A stretch of 15,441 bases of DNA from Spirochaetaceae bacterium. GTDB lineage: Bacteria; Spirochaetota; Spirochaetia; B11-G9. Under the pieces are notes generated by a model that had not been told where the DNA came from, did not search any database, and saw nothing but the letters and a program-made list of their open reading frames with translations. The stretch lies in assembly GCA_030600745.1 (NCBI GenBank), contig JAUVLL010000027.1, forward strand, positions 1 to 15,441. Direction: 5' to 3'. Shown here piece after piece: positions 6,728-13,325 of this stretch (its first letter is position 1; each line of letters begins with the position of its first letter). The position numbers and the translations under genes were made by a program.

Positions 6728-8323
6728 ATGAATACTAATATTGCAGAACAGATAAATAATGGAAGTACAATCCTGGGTATAGAAATGGGATCCACAAGAA
6801 TTAAAGCGGTACTTATAGGTACGGATAACACTCCTATAGCCTCCGGAGGATTTGGGTGGGAAAATACTCTGAAAGATGGTATCTGGACCTATTCTCTTGA
6901 TGAAGTCCGGGATGGTGTAAAATCCGGTTATGCCAGTCTCCTGAATGATATTAAAGAGAAATATAGTGTTAATCTTACAAAAGTAAAAGCAATCGGTATC
7001 AGCGGTATGATGCACGGATACCTCGTTTTTGATAAAAGCGGTAATCAGCTGACACCCTTTCGAACCTGGCGAAATAATATAACCGGGATGGCATCCAGGG
7101 AACTTACAGAGTTGTTGAACTACCCCATTCCACAGCGCTGGAGTATCGCACACCTTTATCAGTCTGTCCTGAATGGAGAGCAGCATGTGGGTGAAATTGA
7201 CTACATAACCACTTTAGCAGGGTATGTTCACTGGAAACTTACGGGAAAGAAGGTTATGGGAATCGGAGAAGCATCCGGTATGTTCCCCATCGACCTGGAA
7301 AAGAAAGATTTTAATTCAACCCTGGCTGATAAATTTGATATTCATATAAAGGGTAATGGATATGGGTGGAAACTTAAAGATATTCTCCCAAAAGTACTTG
7401 TTGCCGGAGAGAATGGTGGAATACTAAGTACAGAAGGAGCTCGTCTCCTGGATCCAAAAGGGAATCTGTCATCAGGTATTCCCCTGTGTCCTCCCGAAGG
7501 GGATGCGGGAACAGGTATGGTTGCTACTAACAGTGTTTCTTTACGGACCGGTAATATTTCAGCGGGAACATCGGTTTTCGCTATGCTTGTACTGGAAAAA
7601 GAACTCTCCAGGGTACATCCGGAGATTGATCTGGTAACCACCCCCGATGGAAATCTTGTCGGTATGGCCCATTCAAACAACTGCACTTCCGATTACGATG
7701 CCTGGATTTCTCTCTTCGGTCAGGCTGCGGGTGCTCTGGGGCTGGATGTTTCAACACCGGTTCTGTATGACACTCTTCTTAATCTGGCTTTGAATGGTGA
7801 TTCGGACTGTGGAGGTCTTATGTCTTATGGTTACATATCCGGAGAGCATATAACAGGATTCAGTGAAGGTCGGCCTCTTTTTGTACGTTCTCCTGATAGC
7901 CGGTTTACACTGGAGAATTTTATCCGAACCCAGCTTTTTACTTCACTCTGTGCCCTTCGGACAGGATTGAATGTTCTAATGGATGAAGAAGATGTCAAAG
8001 TTGATGAGATCAGGGGGCATGGAGGATTTTTCAAAACACATGAGGTTGGACAGAAAATTATGGCTGCAGCAACCAATACCCCTGTTTCTGTTTTGGAGAC
8101 TGCCGGGGAAGGAGGTTCCTGGGGAATTGCCCTTCTTGCATCCTACATGGTGAGAGAAAACAGGGATAAGTCTCTACAGGCTTTTCTGGAACAGATTTTT
8201 GCAGGCAGTATGGGTGAAGCTGTTAAACCGGATCCTGCAGATGCAGAGGGATTCCAGCTTTTCTTTGACCGTTATCATAAAGGGCTGGCTATCGAGGCGG
8301 CAGCAGTAGACAGTTGTCAGTGA
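6728..8323 (+). CDS. FGGY-family carbohydrate kinase, solitary (xylulokinase/ribulokinase-like)
   Basis: 531 aa, full length. Phosphate-1 motif GIEMGSTRIKAVLI (17-30); ISGMMHGYLVFD (91-102) corresponds to the MHG region of xylulokinases; PPEGDAGTGMVATN carries the probable catalytic base D259; SAGTSVFAMLVLE (278-290) is the phosphate-2 region; and IRGHGGFFKT...ETAGEGGSWGIALLA (428-470) is the adenosine-binding region. It should phosphorylate a ketose such as xylulose or ribulose with ATP. The ATG at 6728 has AGGTGG upstream and gives the MNTN-type N-terminus I know from this subgroup; an ATG at 6686 would add 14 residues. Unlike the kinase at the left edge, it has no transporter, isomerase or regulator beside it. 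The last residues (VDSCQ) are encoded by a 7-bp repeat. Confidence 0.92.
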   Translation: MNTNIAEQINNGSTILGIEMGSTRIKAVLIGTDNTPIASGGFGWENTLKDGIWTYSLDEVRDGVKSGYASLLNDIKEKYSVNLTKVKAIGISGMMHGYLVFDKSGNQLTPFRTWRNNITGMASRELTELLNYPIPQRWSIAHLYQSVLNGEQHVGEIDYITTLAGYVHWKLTGKKVMGIGEASGMFPIDLEKKDFNSTLADKFDIHIKGNGYGWKLKDILPKVLVAGENGGILSTEGARLLDPKGNLSSGIPLCPPEGDAGTGMVATNSVSLRTGNISAGTSVFAMLVLEKELSRVHPEIDLVTTPDGNLVGMAHSNNCTSDYDAWISLFGQAAGALGLDVSTPVLYDTLLNLALNGDSDCGGLMSYGYISGEHITGFSEGRPLFVRSPDSRFTLENFIRTQLFTSLCALRTGLNVLMDEEDVKVDEIRGHGGFFKTHEVGQKIMAAATNTPVSVLETAGEGGSWGIALLASYMVRENRDKSLQAFLEQIFAGSMGEAVKPDPADAEGFQLFFDRYHKGLAIEAAAVDSCQ

Positions 8324-8345
8324 TCAGTAAACAGTTAACAGCTAA
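8311..8345. repeat. Degenerate 7-bp tandem repeat (CAGTNNN x5) over two convergent stop codons
   Basis: Five successive heptamers: CAGTTGT, CAGTGAT, CAGTAAA, CAGTTAA, CAGCTAA, then CTGT. The array contains the TGA of the FGGY kinase (8321-8323) and the stop of the convergent PilZ gene (8335-8337). Its right part also folds as ACAGTTA-ACAGC-TAACTGT (8331-8349), a weak hairpin that might serve both genes as a terminator. Confidence 0.7.
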
Positions 8346-9021
8346 CTGTAATAAATTTAAGGTGCAGCATTTTATTAGCTGAACTTACACGTACAACTTC
8401 AGCCGGTATGTCCCTGTATGTTTTTTCCTGTAATGTAAAGGAAAGTTTCAAATCATCCCCTGGTTTAAATCGTTTGTCAGTGTTCTCCACCATGCAGCCT
8501 TCATGGCTGATATCAAACATGCGGGTCCTTCTATTTGCGACAACATAGTCTATTGGACATATCTCTGCTTCTATATCTATGTGCTTCCTGGAGTTTTTGC
8601 GTCGGTGGCTTACTATTCCCTTCATCTGTTCCGATACCGGAACCAGTCCTGTTTTCCTTATAATTGCTTCTTCCATATTCCCTGCATCCAGTTCCCCTGA
8701 GTAGTGTTTCAGACAATTTGTAAACAGATGCGGATTTACCAGTAATAGATATTTTTTCTCCGGGGTCTGCATGTGAGCGGAGAGATCTTCGATGAAATCA
8801 GCCTCTTCATCAGTAAGTTCAAAGCGCCTGCAGAGGACATCCCATTTAGCTTTCATGGCTTTGATCTGCTTTCTCTTTATTTTTCGCATGCGATAGATAT
8901 TAATTAAAACCAGACCTCCGAAGAAGCCGATAAGAAGTATAAAAAAAGCAGCAGTTTCAGCAGGATTACCTGCTAAGGATCTATTAAAGATATTGTAAAT
9001 AATGTCTCTTAACTGTTCCAT
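8335..9021 (-). CDS. Membrane-anchored PilZ-domain protein (c-di-GMP receptor)
   Basis: 228 aa. One N-terminal membrane span (about 24-42, FFILLIGFFGGLVLINIY) is followed by a basic stretch RMRKIKRKQ, placing the bulk in the cytoplasm. A middle helical region (56-135; FELTDEEADFIEDL, KKYLLLVNPHLF) precedes a C-terminal PilZ domain. That domain has both c-di-GMP motifs: R141-x3-R145, and D170-I-S172-H-E-G175 fitting [D/N]xSxxG. It should couple c-di-GMP levels to surface or motility behaviour. This anchored layout is one I associate with spirochaetes, though that is recollection. The ATG at 9021 is preferred because longer readings run into the 9080-9125 repeat-like hairpin; no clear ribosome site precedes it, so the start is the weakest part. 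Its C-terminal TVSC comes from the 7-bp repeat. Confidence 0.87.
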   Translation of the reverse strand: MEQLRDIIYNIFNRSLAGNPAETAAFFILLIGFFGGLVLINIYRMRKIKRKQIKAMKAKWDVLCRRFELTDEEADFIEDLSAHMQTPEKKYLLLVNPHLFTNCLKHYSGELDAGNMEEAIIRKTGLVPVSEQMKGIVSHRRKNSRKHIDIEAEICPIDYVVANRRTRMFDISHEGCMVENTDKRFKPGDDLKLSFTLQEKTYRDIPAEVVRVSSANKMLHLKFITVSC

Positions 9022-9085
9022 ATTAATTAATATAATATTATTTGGTGGCATAGGCCAGCAGCTAAGAAAGCATTTGAGATCGTTC

Positions 9086-9122
9086 CTCGGTGCAAGCACC
9101 TGCGGTACGACTCATTGCCGAG
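9086..9122. repeat. Diverged relative of the 35-bp dispersed repeat, hairpin-forming
   Basis: Between the PilZ gene and the ferritin-like gene. An outer CTCGG (9086-9090) pairs with CCGAG (9118-9122), and inside is GGTGC-AA-GCACC (9089-9100), a stem with a 2-nt loop as in the other copies. Rightward, CATTGCCGAGCAG (9113-9125) matches CATAGCCGAGCAG of the copy at 13276 in 12 of 13 positions. Membership is likely but the spacing is rearranged. Confidence 0.45.
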
Positions 9123-9140
9123 CAGCCATTAGCTGAAAAG

Positions 9141-9605
9141 TTAAAATTCCTGTTTATATGTCTTAATAATACCCTTTATTCTGTTTGCATGACCCTTTTC
9201 CTGATTTACAAGATCGGTAAATATCTCTATTACATCTTCAGAAAGGTTTGTAATAGAAATAAGCGTCCTATAGACACTTTCTGTGTTCACTTCTCTTTGA
9301 TATGCAGTTTCCAGAATTGAAAGTGGAGTTGGGTTTTCAGGAATTTCTCTTGTAGCAATAAGCATTTCATGGTCTGAGTCTTTTATCTGGACTTTTAAAT
9401 CCATCTCTTCTTCTGTAAGTTTTGTATTTTCCAGAAGTTTATTTATTCTGTTGTAGTGCCCCATCTCCTCTTTTGCCAGATCTTCTGCAAGCACTTTTAA
9501 ACCATTATCATCAAATTTGGGAACGGCATCTTTATAAAAACTGTAAGATTCCTGTTCAATATTTCTTGAGTATTCAAGAATTTCTTTTACTGTAAATTCT
9601 TTCAT
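9141..9605 (-). CDS. Ferritin-like diiron protein (rubrerythrin type, no rubredoxin domain)
   Basis: 154 aa, a four-helix bundle with two ExxH motifs: E47-M-G-H50 (EEMGH) and E136-K-G-H139 (EKGH). Probable partner glutamates lie in helix 1 (EQES, around E17/E19) and helix 3 (REVNTES, around E105/E109). This is the rubrerythrin/YciE-like diiron pattern. Such proteins reduce hydrogen peroxide or handle iron in anaerobes. The C-terminal rubredoxin CxxC pair of full rubrerythrins is absent and the protein has no cysteine at all, so electrons would have to come from another protein. The ATG at 9605 follows AAGGAG with normal spacing. It is monocistronic as far as visible. Confidence 0.88.
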   Translation of the reverse strand: MKEFTVKEILEYSRNIEQESYSFYKDAVPKFDDNGLKVLAEDLAKEEMGHYNRINKLLENTKLTEEEMDLKVQIKDSDHEMLIATREIPENPTPLSILETAYQREVNTESVYRTLISITNLSEDVIEIFTDLVNQEKGHANRIKGIIKTYKQEF

Positions 9606-9725
9606 ATCTTCTCCTTATATGCTGGCCTTATTAAGAACCATTATTCATAAAAAAATAAAGTCAGCAATACCCATTGGTTAAAACCTTGAAACAAACTCCA
9701 TGTCATTCAGGTCTATCCCGGCATT

Positions 9726-10199
9726 CTATTTTACCGGAGTTAAACTGCACTCCAGGCAATTATCCTCACCTATTAGTTTCATGCGAATCAATACGCTGAA
9801 CATCCGGCATCCTGCACAAAACTTTAAAAATGTTTCCAGAAAAGAGAACAGTAACAGTATAGCTGTAAGTAAAATCATCGGTGTAATCTGCCCGGAAAGT
9901 CCGAATATACCTGCAGCTGCAGATAGAATCATTCCTATTGATGCTGCAAATTTTTTTGGTCTTAAAAGAACTATTTTGTTACGGAACGGAAGGATTGGTG
10001 CAAGTACATTCCTGGAAATAAAGGCCAATGGACTGTATTTGCCATCGCTAATTATTCTAATCCCAAAATCAATACTTAACAAAAGCATTATAATCGGCTG
10101 CCAAAAAGCTATAGATAAGGCAGATATTATTACAACTTGTAAGGCTATAGCTCTTACATTTCTTTCTTTGACCCTTTTGGGTGTTTTATTGTTATTCAT
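9726..10199 (-). CDS. DUF4395-family membrane protein
   Basis: 157 aa with about four hydrophobic segments (roughly 16-48, 62-72, 87-104, 106-127). The family's landmarks are present: D44-F-G-I-R48 in the first hairpin, KYSPLAF (54-60), RPKKFAASIGM (80-90), and a FCAGC pair (C128, C131). A second CxxC (C148-L-E-C151) lies at the C-terminus. Function of the family is unknown; the CxxC pairs suggest metal or thiol chemistry at the membrane. The ATG at 10199 is chosen because a good promoter overlaps any longer reading from 10250. No ribosome site precedes it, and the promoter -10 ends 6 nt before the ATG, so translation is probably leaderless. Confidence 0.82.
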   Translation of the reverse strand: MNNNKTPKRVKERNVRAIALQVVIISALSIAFWQPIIMLLLSIDFGIRIISDGKYSPLAFISRNVLAPILPFRNKIVLLRPKKFAASIGMILSAAAGIFGLSGQITPMILLTAILLLFSFLETFLKFCAGCRMFSVLIRMKLIGEDNCLECSLTPVK

Positions 10200-10205
10200 A
10201 GCTGC

Positions 10206-10234
10206 AATATAATAAACATTATAAAAATAGTCAA
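10206..10234 (-). promoter_or_regulatory. Promoter of the DUF4395 gene, placing transcription start at the ATG
   Basis: Leftward TTGACT (10234-10229), 17-bp spacer, TATATT (10211-10206). Seven nucleotides downstream of the -10 is the A of the ATG at 10199, so the mRNA would begin at or next to the start codon. Confidence 0.6.
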
Positions 10235-10242
10235 CTATTGAT

Positions 10243-10271
10243 TTGAACATATTATATTTTTTTATTATACT
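10243..10271 (+). promoter_or_regulatory. Promoter of the DUF1456 gene
   Basis: Rightward TTGAAC (10243-10248), 17-bp spacer, TATACT (10266-10271). The start is expected near 10278, ahead of the CGGAGG ribosome site (10281-10286) and the ATG at 10292. It is divergent from the DUF4395 promoter, with the -35 boxes 8 bp apart. Confidence 0.65.
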
Positions 10272-10291
10272 TTATGAATCCGGAGGAAAAA

Positions 10292-10795
10292 ATGACGAAT
10301 AATGATATTTTAAAGCGATTAAGATTTGCTCTCGATATGAGTGATTTTTCACTGACAGAGGTTGTTAAATTGGGAGGTAAGGAAATATCAGAATCAGAAT
10401 TGATCTTATATTTTAAGAAAGAGGATGAGGAGGACTACAAAAATTGCAGTAATTCCGTTCTTACTTCATTTCTGGATGGATTGATTCTTAAGAAAAGGGG
10501 CCCCCGTAAAAATAGTGGTAAAGAAACCCCGGAATCTACCGGTATAAACATTCCTGATGTCTCCAGTGTAAAGTCTTCACCCAGAAACAACTCTGTAATG
10601 AAGAAGCTGAGAATAGCTCTCGAACTAAAAGAGGCCGATATTATAGAAATATTTAAAAAAGTTGATTTTAGAATATCAAAATCAGAGCTAAGTGCACTAT
10701 TTAGAAGATCCGATCACAAAAATTTCAGAGAATGCGGAGATCAGATGCTCCGGAATTTTATTCAGGGACTAACAAAAACCTATAGGGGTGTTTAA
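10292..10795 (+). CDS. DUF1456 (YehS-like) family protein
   Basis: 167 aa made of two copies of the DUF1456 repeat. Repeat 1 is about 1-66 (NNDILKRLRFALDMSD, EISESEL, FKKEDEEDYKNCSN, FLDGLI). Repeat 2 is about 100-163 (MKKLRIALELKEADIIEIF, FRISKSELSALFR, HKNFRECGDQMLRNFIQGL). The KKRGPRK segment (67-73) and a low-complexity Ser/Asn-rich linker (about 74-100) join them. The family is widespread and of unknown function, small and cytoplasmic. The ATG at 10292 is preferred over one at 10274 because CGGAGG sits 5 nt ahead of it. Transcribed alone from its own promoter, divergent from the DUF4395 gene. Confidence 0.9.
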   Translation: MTNNDILKRLRFALDMSDFSLTEVVKLGGKEISESELILYFKKEDEEDYKNCSNSVLTSFLDGLILKKRGPRKNSGKETPESTGINIPDVSSVKSSPRNNSVMKKLRIALELKEADIIEIFKKVDFRISKSELSALFRRSDHKNFRECGDQMLRNFIQGLTKTYRGV

Positions 10796-10826
10796 GTAAT
10801 ATAATAAATGTCGAAAGAAAAGAATT

Positions 10827-11103
10827 TCAGTTTGCTATGAACAGCAGGCCTGTCCCTGCAACAGCAATTATCGTTCCAAATACAGCACTTCCGGGAATAT
10901 GCTTTTTAAAGAAAAACCGATCTATAGGAAGAAGCATTATGGGGGTCAGCTGCATAAGGGTTGTAACAATTCCTACTGGAGCCCATGAAAATGCATACAG
11001 TAGAAGAGCCAACCTGTCTCCCTACATGAGCATAAATTATGGAATTTTGAGTCCAGCATCCTGCAGTTATAATGGCAAACAGGTATCCAGGAAGTACATA
11101 CAT
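10827..11103 (-). pseudogene. EamA/DMT-family transporter pseudogene with internal deletion
   Basis: The leftward reading from the ATG at 11103 gives a typical EamA N-terminus (LPGYLFAIITAGCWTQNSI, then AHVGRQVGS). Around 11005 the meaningful frame changes, and from there to the TGA at 10827 the sequence is the C-terminal end of the same family (LLLYAFSWAPVGIVTTLMQL, then PIMLLPIDRFFFKKHIPGSA and a final GTGLLFIAN). Only about 92 codons remain of a protein normally near 290-300, so roughly 200 central codons are missing and the two ends are out of frame. A functional ten-span transporter cannot be made. Confidence 0.8.
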
Positions 11104-11177
11104 AGTTAAAATGTGTCAGGTATTGGGAGAAGAATCAATATGCCGGTGTATAATAATGTATATCCAGGTTTCTTAAA

Positions 11178-11372
11178 TCAATCCTGTATATCTTTTACTC
11201 TGCCGACATCCCCCGATTCAAGTCTTACCTTGATCCCATGGGGATGGGTAGGGGAGTTGGTAAGGATATCTTTAACAATCCCTTCTGTAAGATTACCTGA
11301 TTTCTGATCCTTTTTTAAGACAATTGCAACTTTAATCCCTGGCTTAATATCCGATCTTCTTGTTCCATCCAT
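11178..11372 (-). CDS. ywbE: YwbE family protein
   Basis: 64 aa, the normal length for the family. RSDIKPGIKVAIVLKKDQ (6-23), LTEGIVKDILTNSPTHPHGI (28-47) and KVRLESGDVGRVKDI (48-62) match the YwbE (DUF2196) consensus nearly throughout. The predicted fold is a small beta-barrel of KOW-like character; function is unknown. The ATG at 11372 follows AAGGAT at good spacing. It is the last of three leftward genes (SixA, cupin, YwbE), but 101 bp with a long inverted repeat separate it from the cupin gene, so co-transcription is uncertain. Confidence 0.9.
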   Translation of the reverse strand: MDGTRRSDIKPGIKVAIVLKKDQKSGNLTEGIVKDILTNSPTHPHGIKVRLESGDVGRVKDIQD

Positions 11373-11411
11373 ATTTATATCCTTCTGTTCCTCTTAATGC
11401 TTCTATTTCTG

Positions 11412-11469
11412 AATGATAAAAAGGGCATAATTTTATTAAATCATGATATTCAACTACCTTTTTATCATT
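11412..11469. repeat. 13-bp perfect inverted repeat between cupin and ywbE genes
   Basis: AATGATAAAAAGG (11412-11424) and CCTTTTTATCATT (11457-11469) are exact reverse complements separated by 32 bp. The spacer contains the palindrome ATCATGAT (11440-11447). Leftward transcription would form an AU-rich stem of 13 pairs just after the cupin stop (11474). There is no downstream U tract, so a classical terminator is not clear. Confidence 0.7.
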
Positions 11470-11473
11470 TCTC

Positions 11474-11812
11474 CTATACAAAAATTGTTTTTGAAGTTGG
11501 CTTTGGTACTTTAATTACCATGACCTGTACTATATCACTACTCTCATTATACCAGCAATGCTTAATATTTTTAGGGCTTTCTATGACAGTATCTGCAGAA
11601 GCTTCCTGTTTATCATCACCGATTTCAATAATTCCGGTACCTTTAAGTACAAAAAATACAACATTTTCCGGTGTTATATGTGGTTTGAGAGCTTCACCTG
11701 CCCGCAGAGTTATTACACTTATTAATGCTTCTTTCGAATCGTACAGATTTCGAACATCCATATTGTTTGCTGTTTCCATTTTTTCTATGTCTTCGAGTTT
11801 TTTTACGATCAT
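11474..11812 (-). CDS. Cupin-domain protein, small
   Basis: 112 aa, a single cupin beta-barrel. Motif 1 is degenerate: G39 and GEALKPHITPENVVFFVLKG carry one histidine (H45), with T47 where the second His is usual; E49 is out of the normal place. Motif 2 is better kept: P80-K-N-I-K-H85-C-W-Y-N89. With only two of the four classical metal ligands, it may bind metal weakly or act as a small-molecule binding or non-enzymatic cupin. The ATG at 11812 follows AAGGAAG. It lies 79 bp after the SixA gene and could share its transcript. No specific substrate can be inferred. Confidence 0.85.
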   Translation of the reverse strand: MIVKKLEDIEKMETANNMDVRNLYDSKEALISVITLRAGEALKPHITPENVVFFVLKGTGIIEIGDDKQEASADTVIESPKNIKHCWYNESSDIVQVMVIKVPKPTSKTIFV

Positions 11813-11891
11813 ATTACTTCCTTTAGTTTAATACTTGAGTAAAAAGATAAGGAAAAAATTTAATATGGTCAAGGTCCCAGGCTGTTTATTT

Positions 11892-12341
11892 TCATGGGGG
11901 TATAATCCAGTCGATTTTCCATTGCTCCTTATTCCTTTCAAGACAGATAATACCCGAGTTTCTGAAGTTAACTGTCTGACAGTTATCCGTACCGGTTGTA
12001 AGAAGCGACATCAATCTGGAGAGAAAGGGCAGATGTCCTATTATAATCACATTCTTATGCATTTTCCCAAGGGCGGATATTACAGGTTCTACAGGATCAT
12101 TGGGTGAAAGGCTTGTATGTTCCAGTATTCTATTATCAATGCCCAGCGTCCGGGCGAATATATCTGCGGTTTCTTTTGTCCTTTTTTTTCCGCTCCGCCA
12201 TATAATATGTATTTCGGGATTCATGGACTTAAAATATTCTGCAATCCTCTCCGTTTCCACCCTGCCGGCATCTGTAATACCTCTCTCTGGGTCTTCCTCT
12301 TTCGACTTTGATTTTGCGTGCTGGATAAGGTAAAGATACAT
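11892..12341 (-). CDS. sixA: SixA-family phosphohistidine phosphatase
   Basis: 149 aa, histidine-phosphatase superfamily. The catalytic His is H8 in IQHAKSKSKEEDPERGIT: the usual RHG triad reads QHA here, a variant I know in the VQHAEA-type SixA subgroup. Other active-site residues are R54 (SGKKRTKETA) and H103 (IIGHLPFLSRL). SixA removes phosphate from histidines of HPt domains or the PTS protein NPr. No two-component or PTS gene lies in this window, so the substrate is open. The ATG at 12341 has GGAGG 6 nt upstream. The 155 bp between it and plsY show no gene and no clear promoter. Confidence 0.9.
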   Translation of the reverse strand: MYLYLIQHAKSKSKEEDPERGITDAGRVETERIAEYFKSMNPEIHIIWRSGKKRTKETADIFARTLGIDNRILEHTSLSPNDPVEPVISALGKMHKNVIIIGHLPFLSRLMSLLTTGTDNCQTVNFRNSGIICLERNKEQWKIDWIIPP

Positions 12342-12496
12342 AATTTTCCTCCATGTTTAATTTACTACATTTTTACTAATTCTGATAGTTCAAAATATCA
12401 TTTTCATCTTTGTCTTTCGGATTATTCACTAGATATAAAATTGCCGAACGTTGTGATTATAAGAAGAAAGTTTTGTGAAAAATGGCGAAAGAAGTA

Positions 12497-13120
12497 TTAT
12501 TTCTTTTTTTTGAATGAGTTCTCACTTCCGGATAAAAGCCTGCCAATGTTAGAACGGTGGGTGAAAATGATAAATGCTGAAGCGGCGAAGCTGAAATAAT
12601 AGAGAGAACCGGCAATCGGCCTGTTTAAAAGATAGCGAAAAACTGAAAGCACTATGGGCAGGCTTGCAGCCGCACTTATTGATGCAAGTGATACAATACG
12701 AAAAACACCAAAAACAACGACAAAAACAATTGTGCAGATTAACAATGCCTGCCAGTTTAAAGCCAAAAGCAGCCCCGCAGCTGCGGCTACCCCTTTCCCG
12801 CCCCGGAAGCGGGCAAAAACAGTCCATACGTGACCTACAACTGCAGCACAACCGGCTATCAGCTGTAGAGCTTCAGGTTCCAGCCCGAGTACTCCGTAAG
12901 CCATGCGGGAAATCCAGAAAGCCGCAGCAAATCCTTTAAAGATATCCACGGCTGAAACAAATAAACCTGCCTGCCACCCTAATACACGAAAGGTATTGGT
13001 GCCGCCGGCATTGCCGCTGCCGTAATCACGGATATCGACGCCTTTTAATACTTTTGCTGTGATAATACTGGTTGGGATTGAACCAATAAGGTAGGAAAGC
13101 AGTAAAATAATAATCAGCAT
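12497..13120 (-). CDS. plsY: Glycerol-3-phosphate acyltransferase PlsY
   Basis: Integral membrane enzyme that transfers the acyl group of acyl-phosphate to glycerol-3-phosphate, the first acylation of phospholipid synthesis. 207 aa. GSIPT (13-17), SGNAGGTN (35-42; phosphate-binding motif 1), GHVWTVFARFRGGKG (96-110; motif 2) and THRSNIGRLLSG (187-198; motif 3) are all present, with five or so membrane spans between. A lysine-rich tail KKKK comes from a homopolymer run. The ATG at 13120 follows GAGGGA. It is downstream of, and in the same direction as, the fatty acid kinase fusion, which would supply its acyl-phosphate; 205 bp containing two repeat copies separate them. Confidence 0.96.
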   Translation of the reverse strand: MLIIILLLSYLIGSIPTSIITAKVLKGVDIRDYGSGNAGGTNTFRVLGWQAGLFVSAVDIFKGFAAAFWISRMAYGVLGLEPEALQLIAGCAAVVGHVWTVFARFRGGKGVAAAAGLLLALNWQALLICTIVFVVVFGVFRIVSLASISAAASLPIVLSVFRYLLNRPIAGSLYYFSFAASAFIIFTHRSNIGRLLSGSENSFKKKK

Positions 13121-13164
13121 AGTATTGTCCCTCTAATCAACCGCAGCTATTTGCGCTGTACCCT

Positions 13165-13199
13165 GGACACAAACAAGTTTGTTGCTCGGGTATGCGTCC
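13165..13199 (-). repeat. Dispersed 35-bp intergenic repeat, copy B
   Basis: Same 35-bp length as the copies at 13276 and 15378; its reverse complement matches the latter at 28 of 35 positions. Its hairpin ACAAAC-AA-GTTTGT (13169-13182) keeps six pairs, although the closing G-C pair of copy A is A-T here, a compensatory change. Located between the Fak fusion and plsY. Confidence 0.75.
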
Positions 13200-13275
13200 T
13201 AACCCATATTAAGCATTTTATTATGCCTAATAACTCCAATACATCTATTTGTATGTGTGCAAATCGCCATGCTTT

Positions 13276-13310
13276 GGATGCATAGCCGAGCAGTGAGCTT
13301 GCGAACGACC
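13276..13310 (+). repeat. Dispersed 35-bp intergenic repeat, copy C
   Basis: Begins GGATGCAT, has CCGAGCAG (13287-13294) and ends CGACC like copy A. The central hairpin is weaker: four of six pairs remain, two of them changed in a compensatory way (C-G to T-A and A-T to G-C). Lies 15 bp beyond the stop of the Fak fusion, in opposite orientation to copy B. Confidence 0.7.
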
Positions 13311-13325
13311 AGGCACCGAAAATTC

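Noticed and set aside
9080..9130. Possible tRNA or small stable RNA
   Set aside because: The GC-rich hairpins do not form a cloverleaf and no T-arm or CCA-like end is present; similarity to the 35-bp repeat explains it better.
9700..10212. Rightward open frame of 170 codons
   Set aside because: It is the antisense of the DUF4395 gene, with no ribosome site or recognisable motif; the leftward protein has conserved family landmarks.
12477..12520. Rho-independent terminator at the plsY end
   Set aside because: AAAGAA...TTCTTT with a T run exists only for rightward transcription, while plsY is read leftward; the stem is all A-T and weak.
13165..13310. CRISPR array
   Set aside because: Only two units in opposite orientation, with unequal flanks, no regular spacers and no cas genes.
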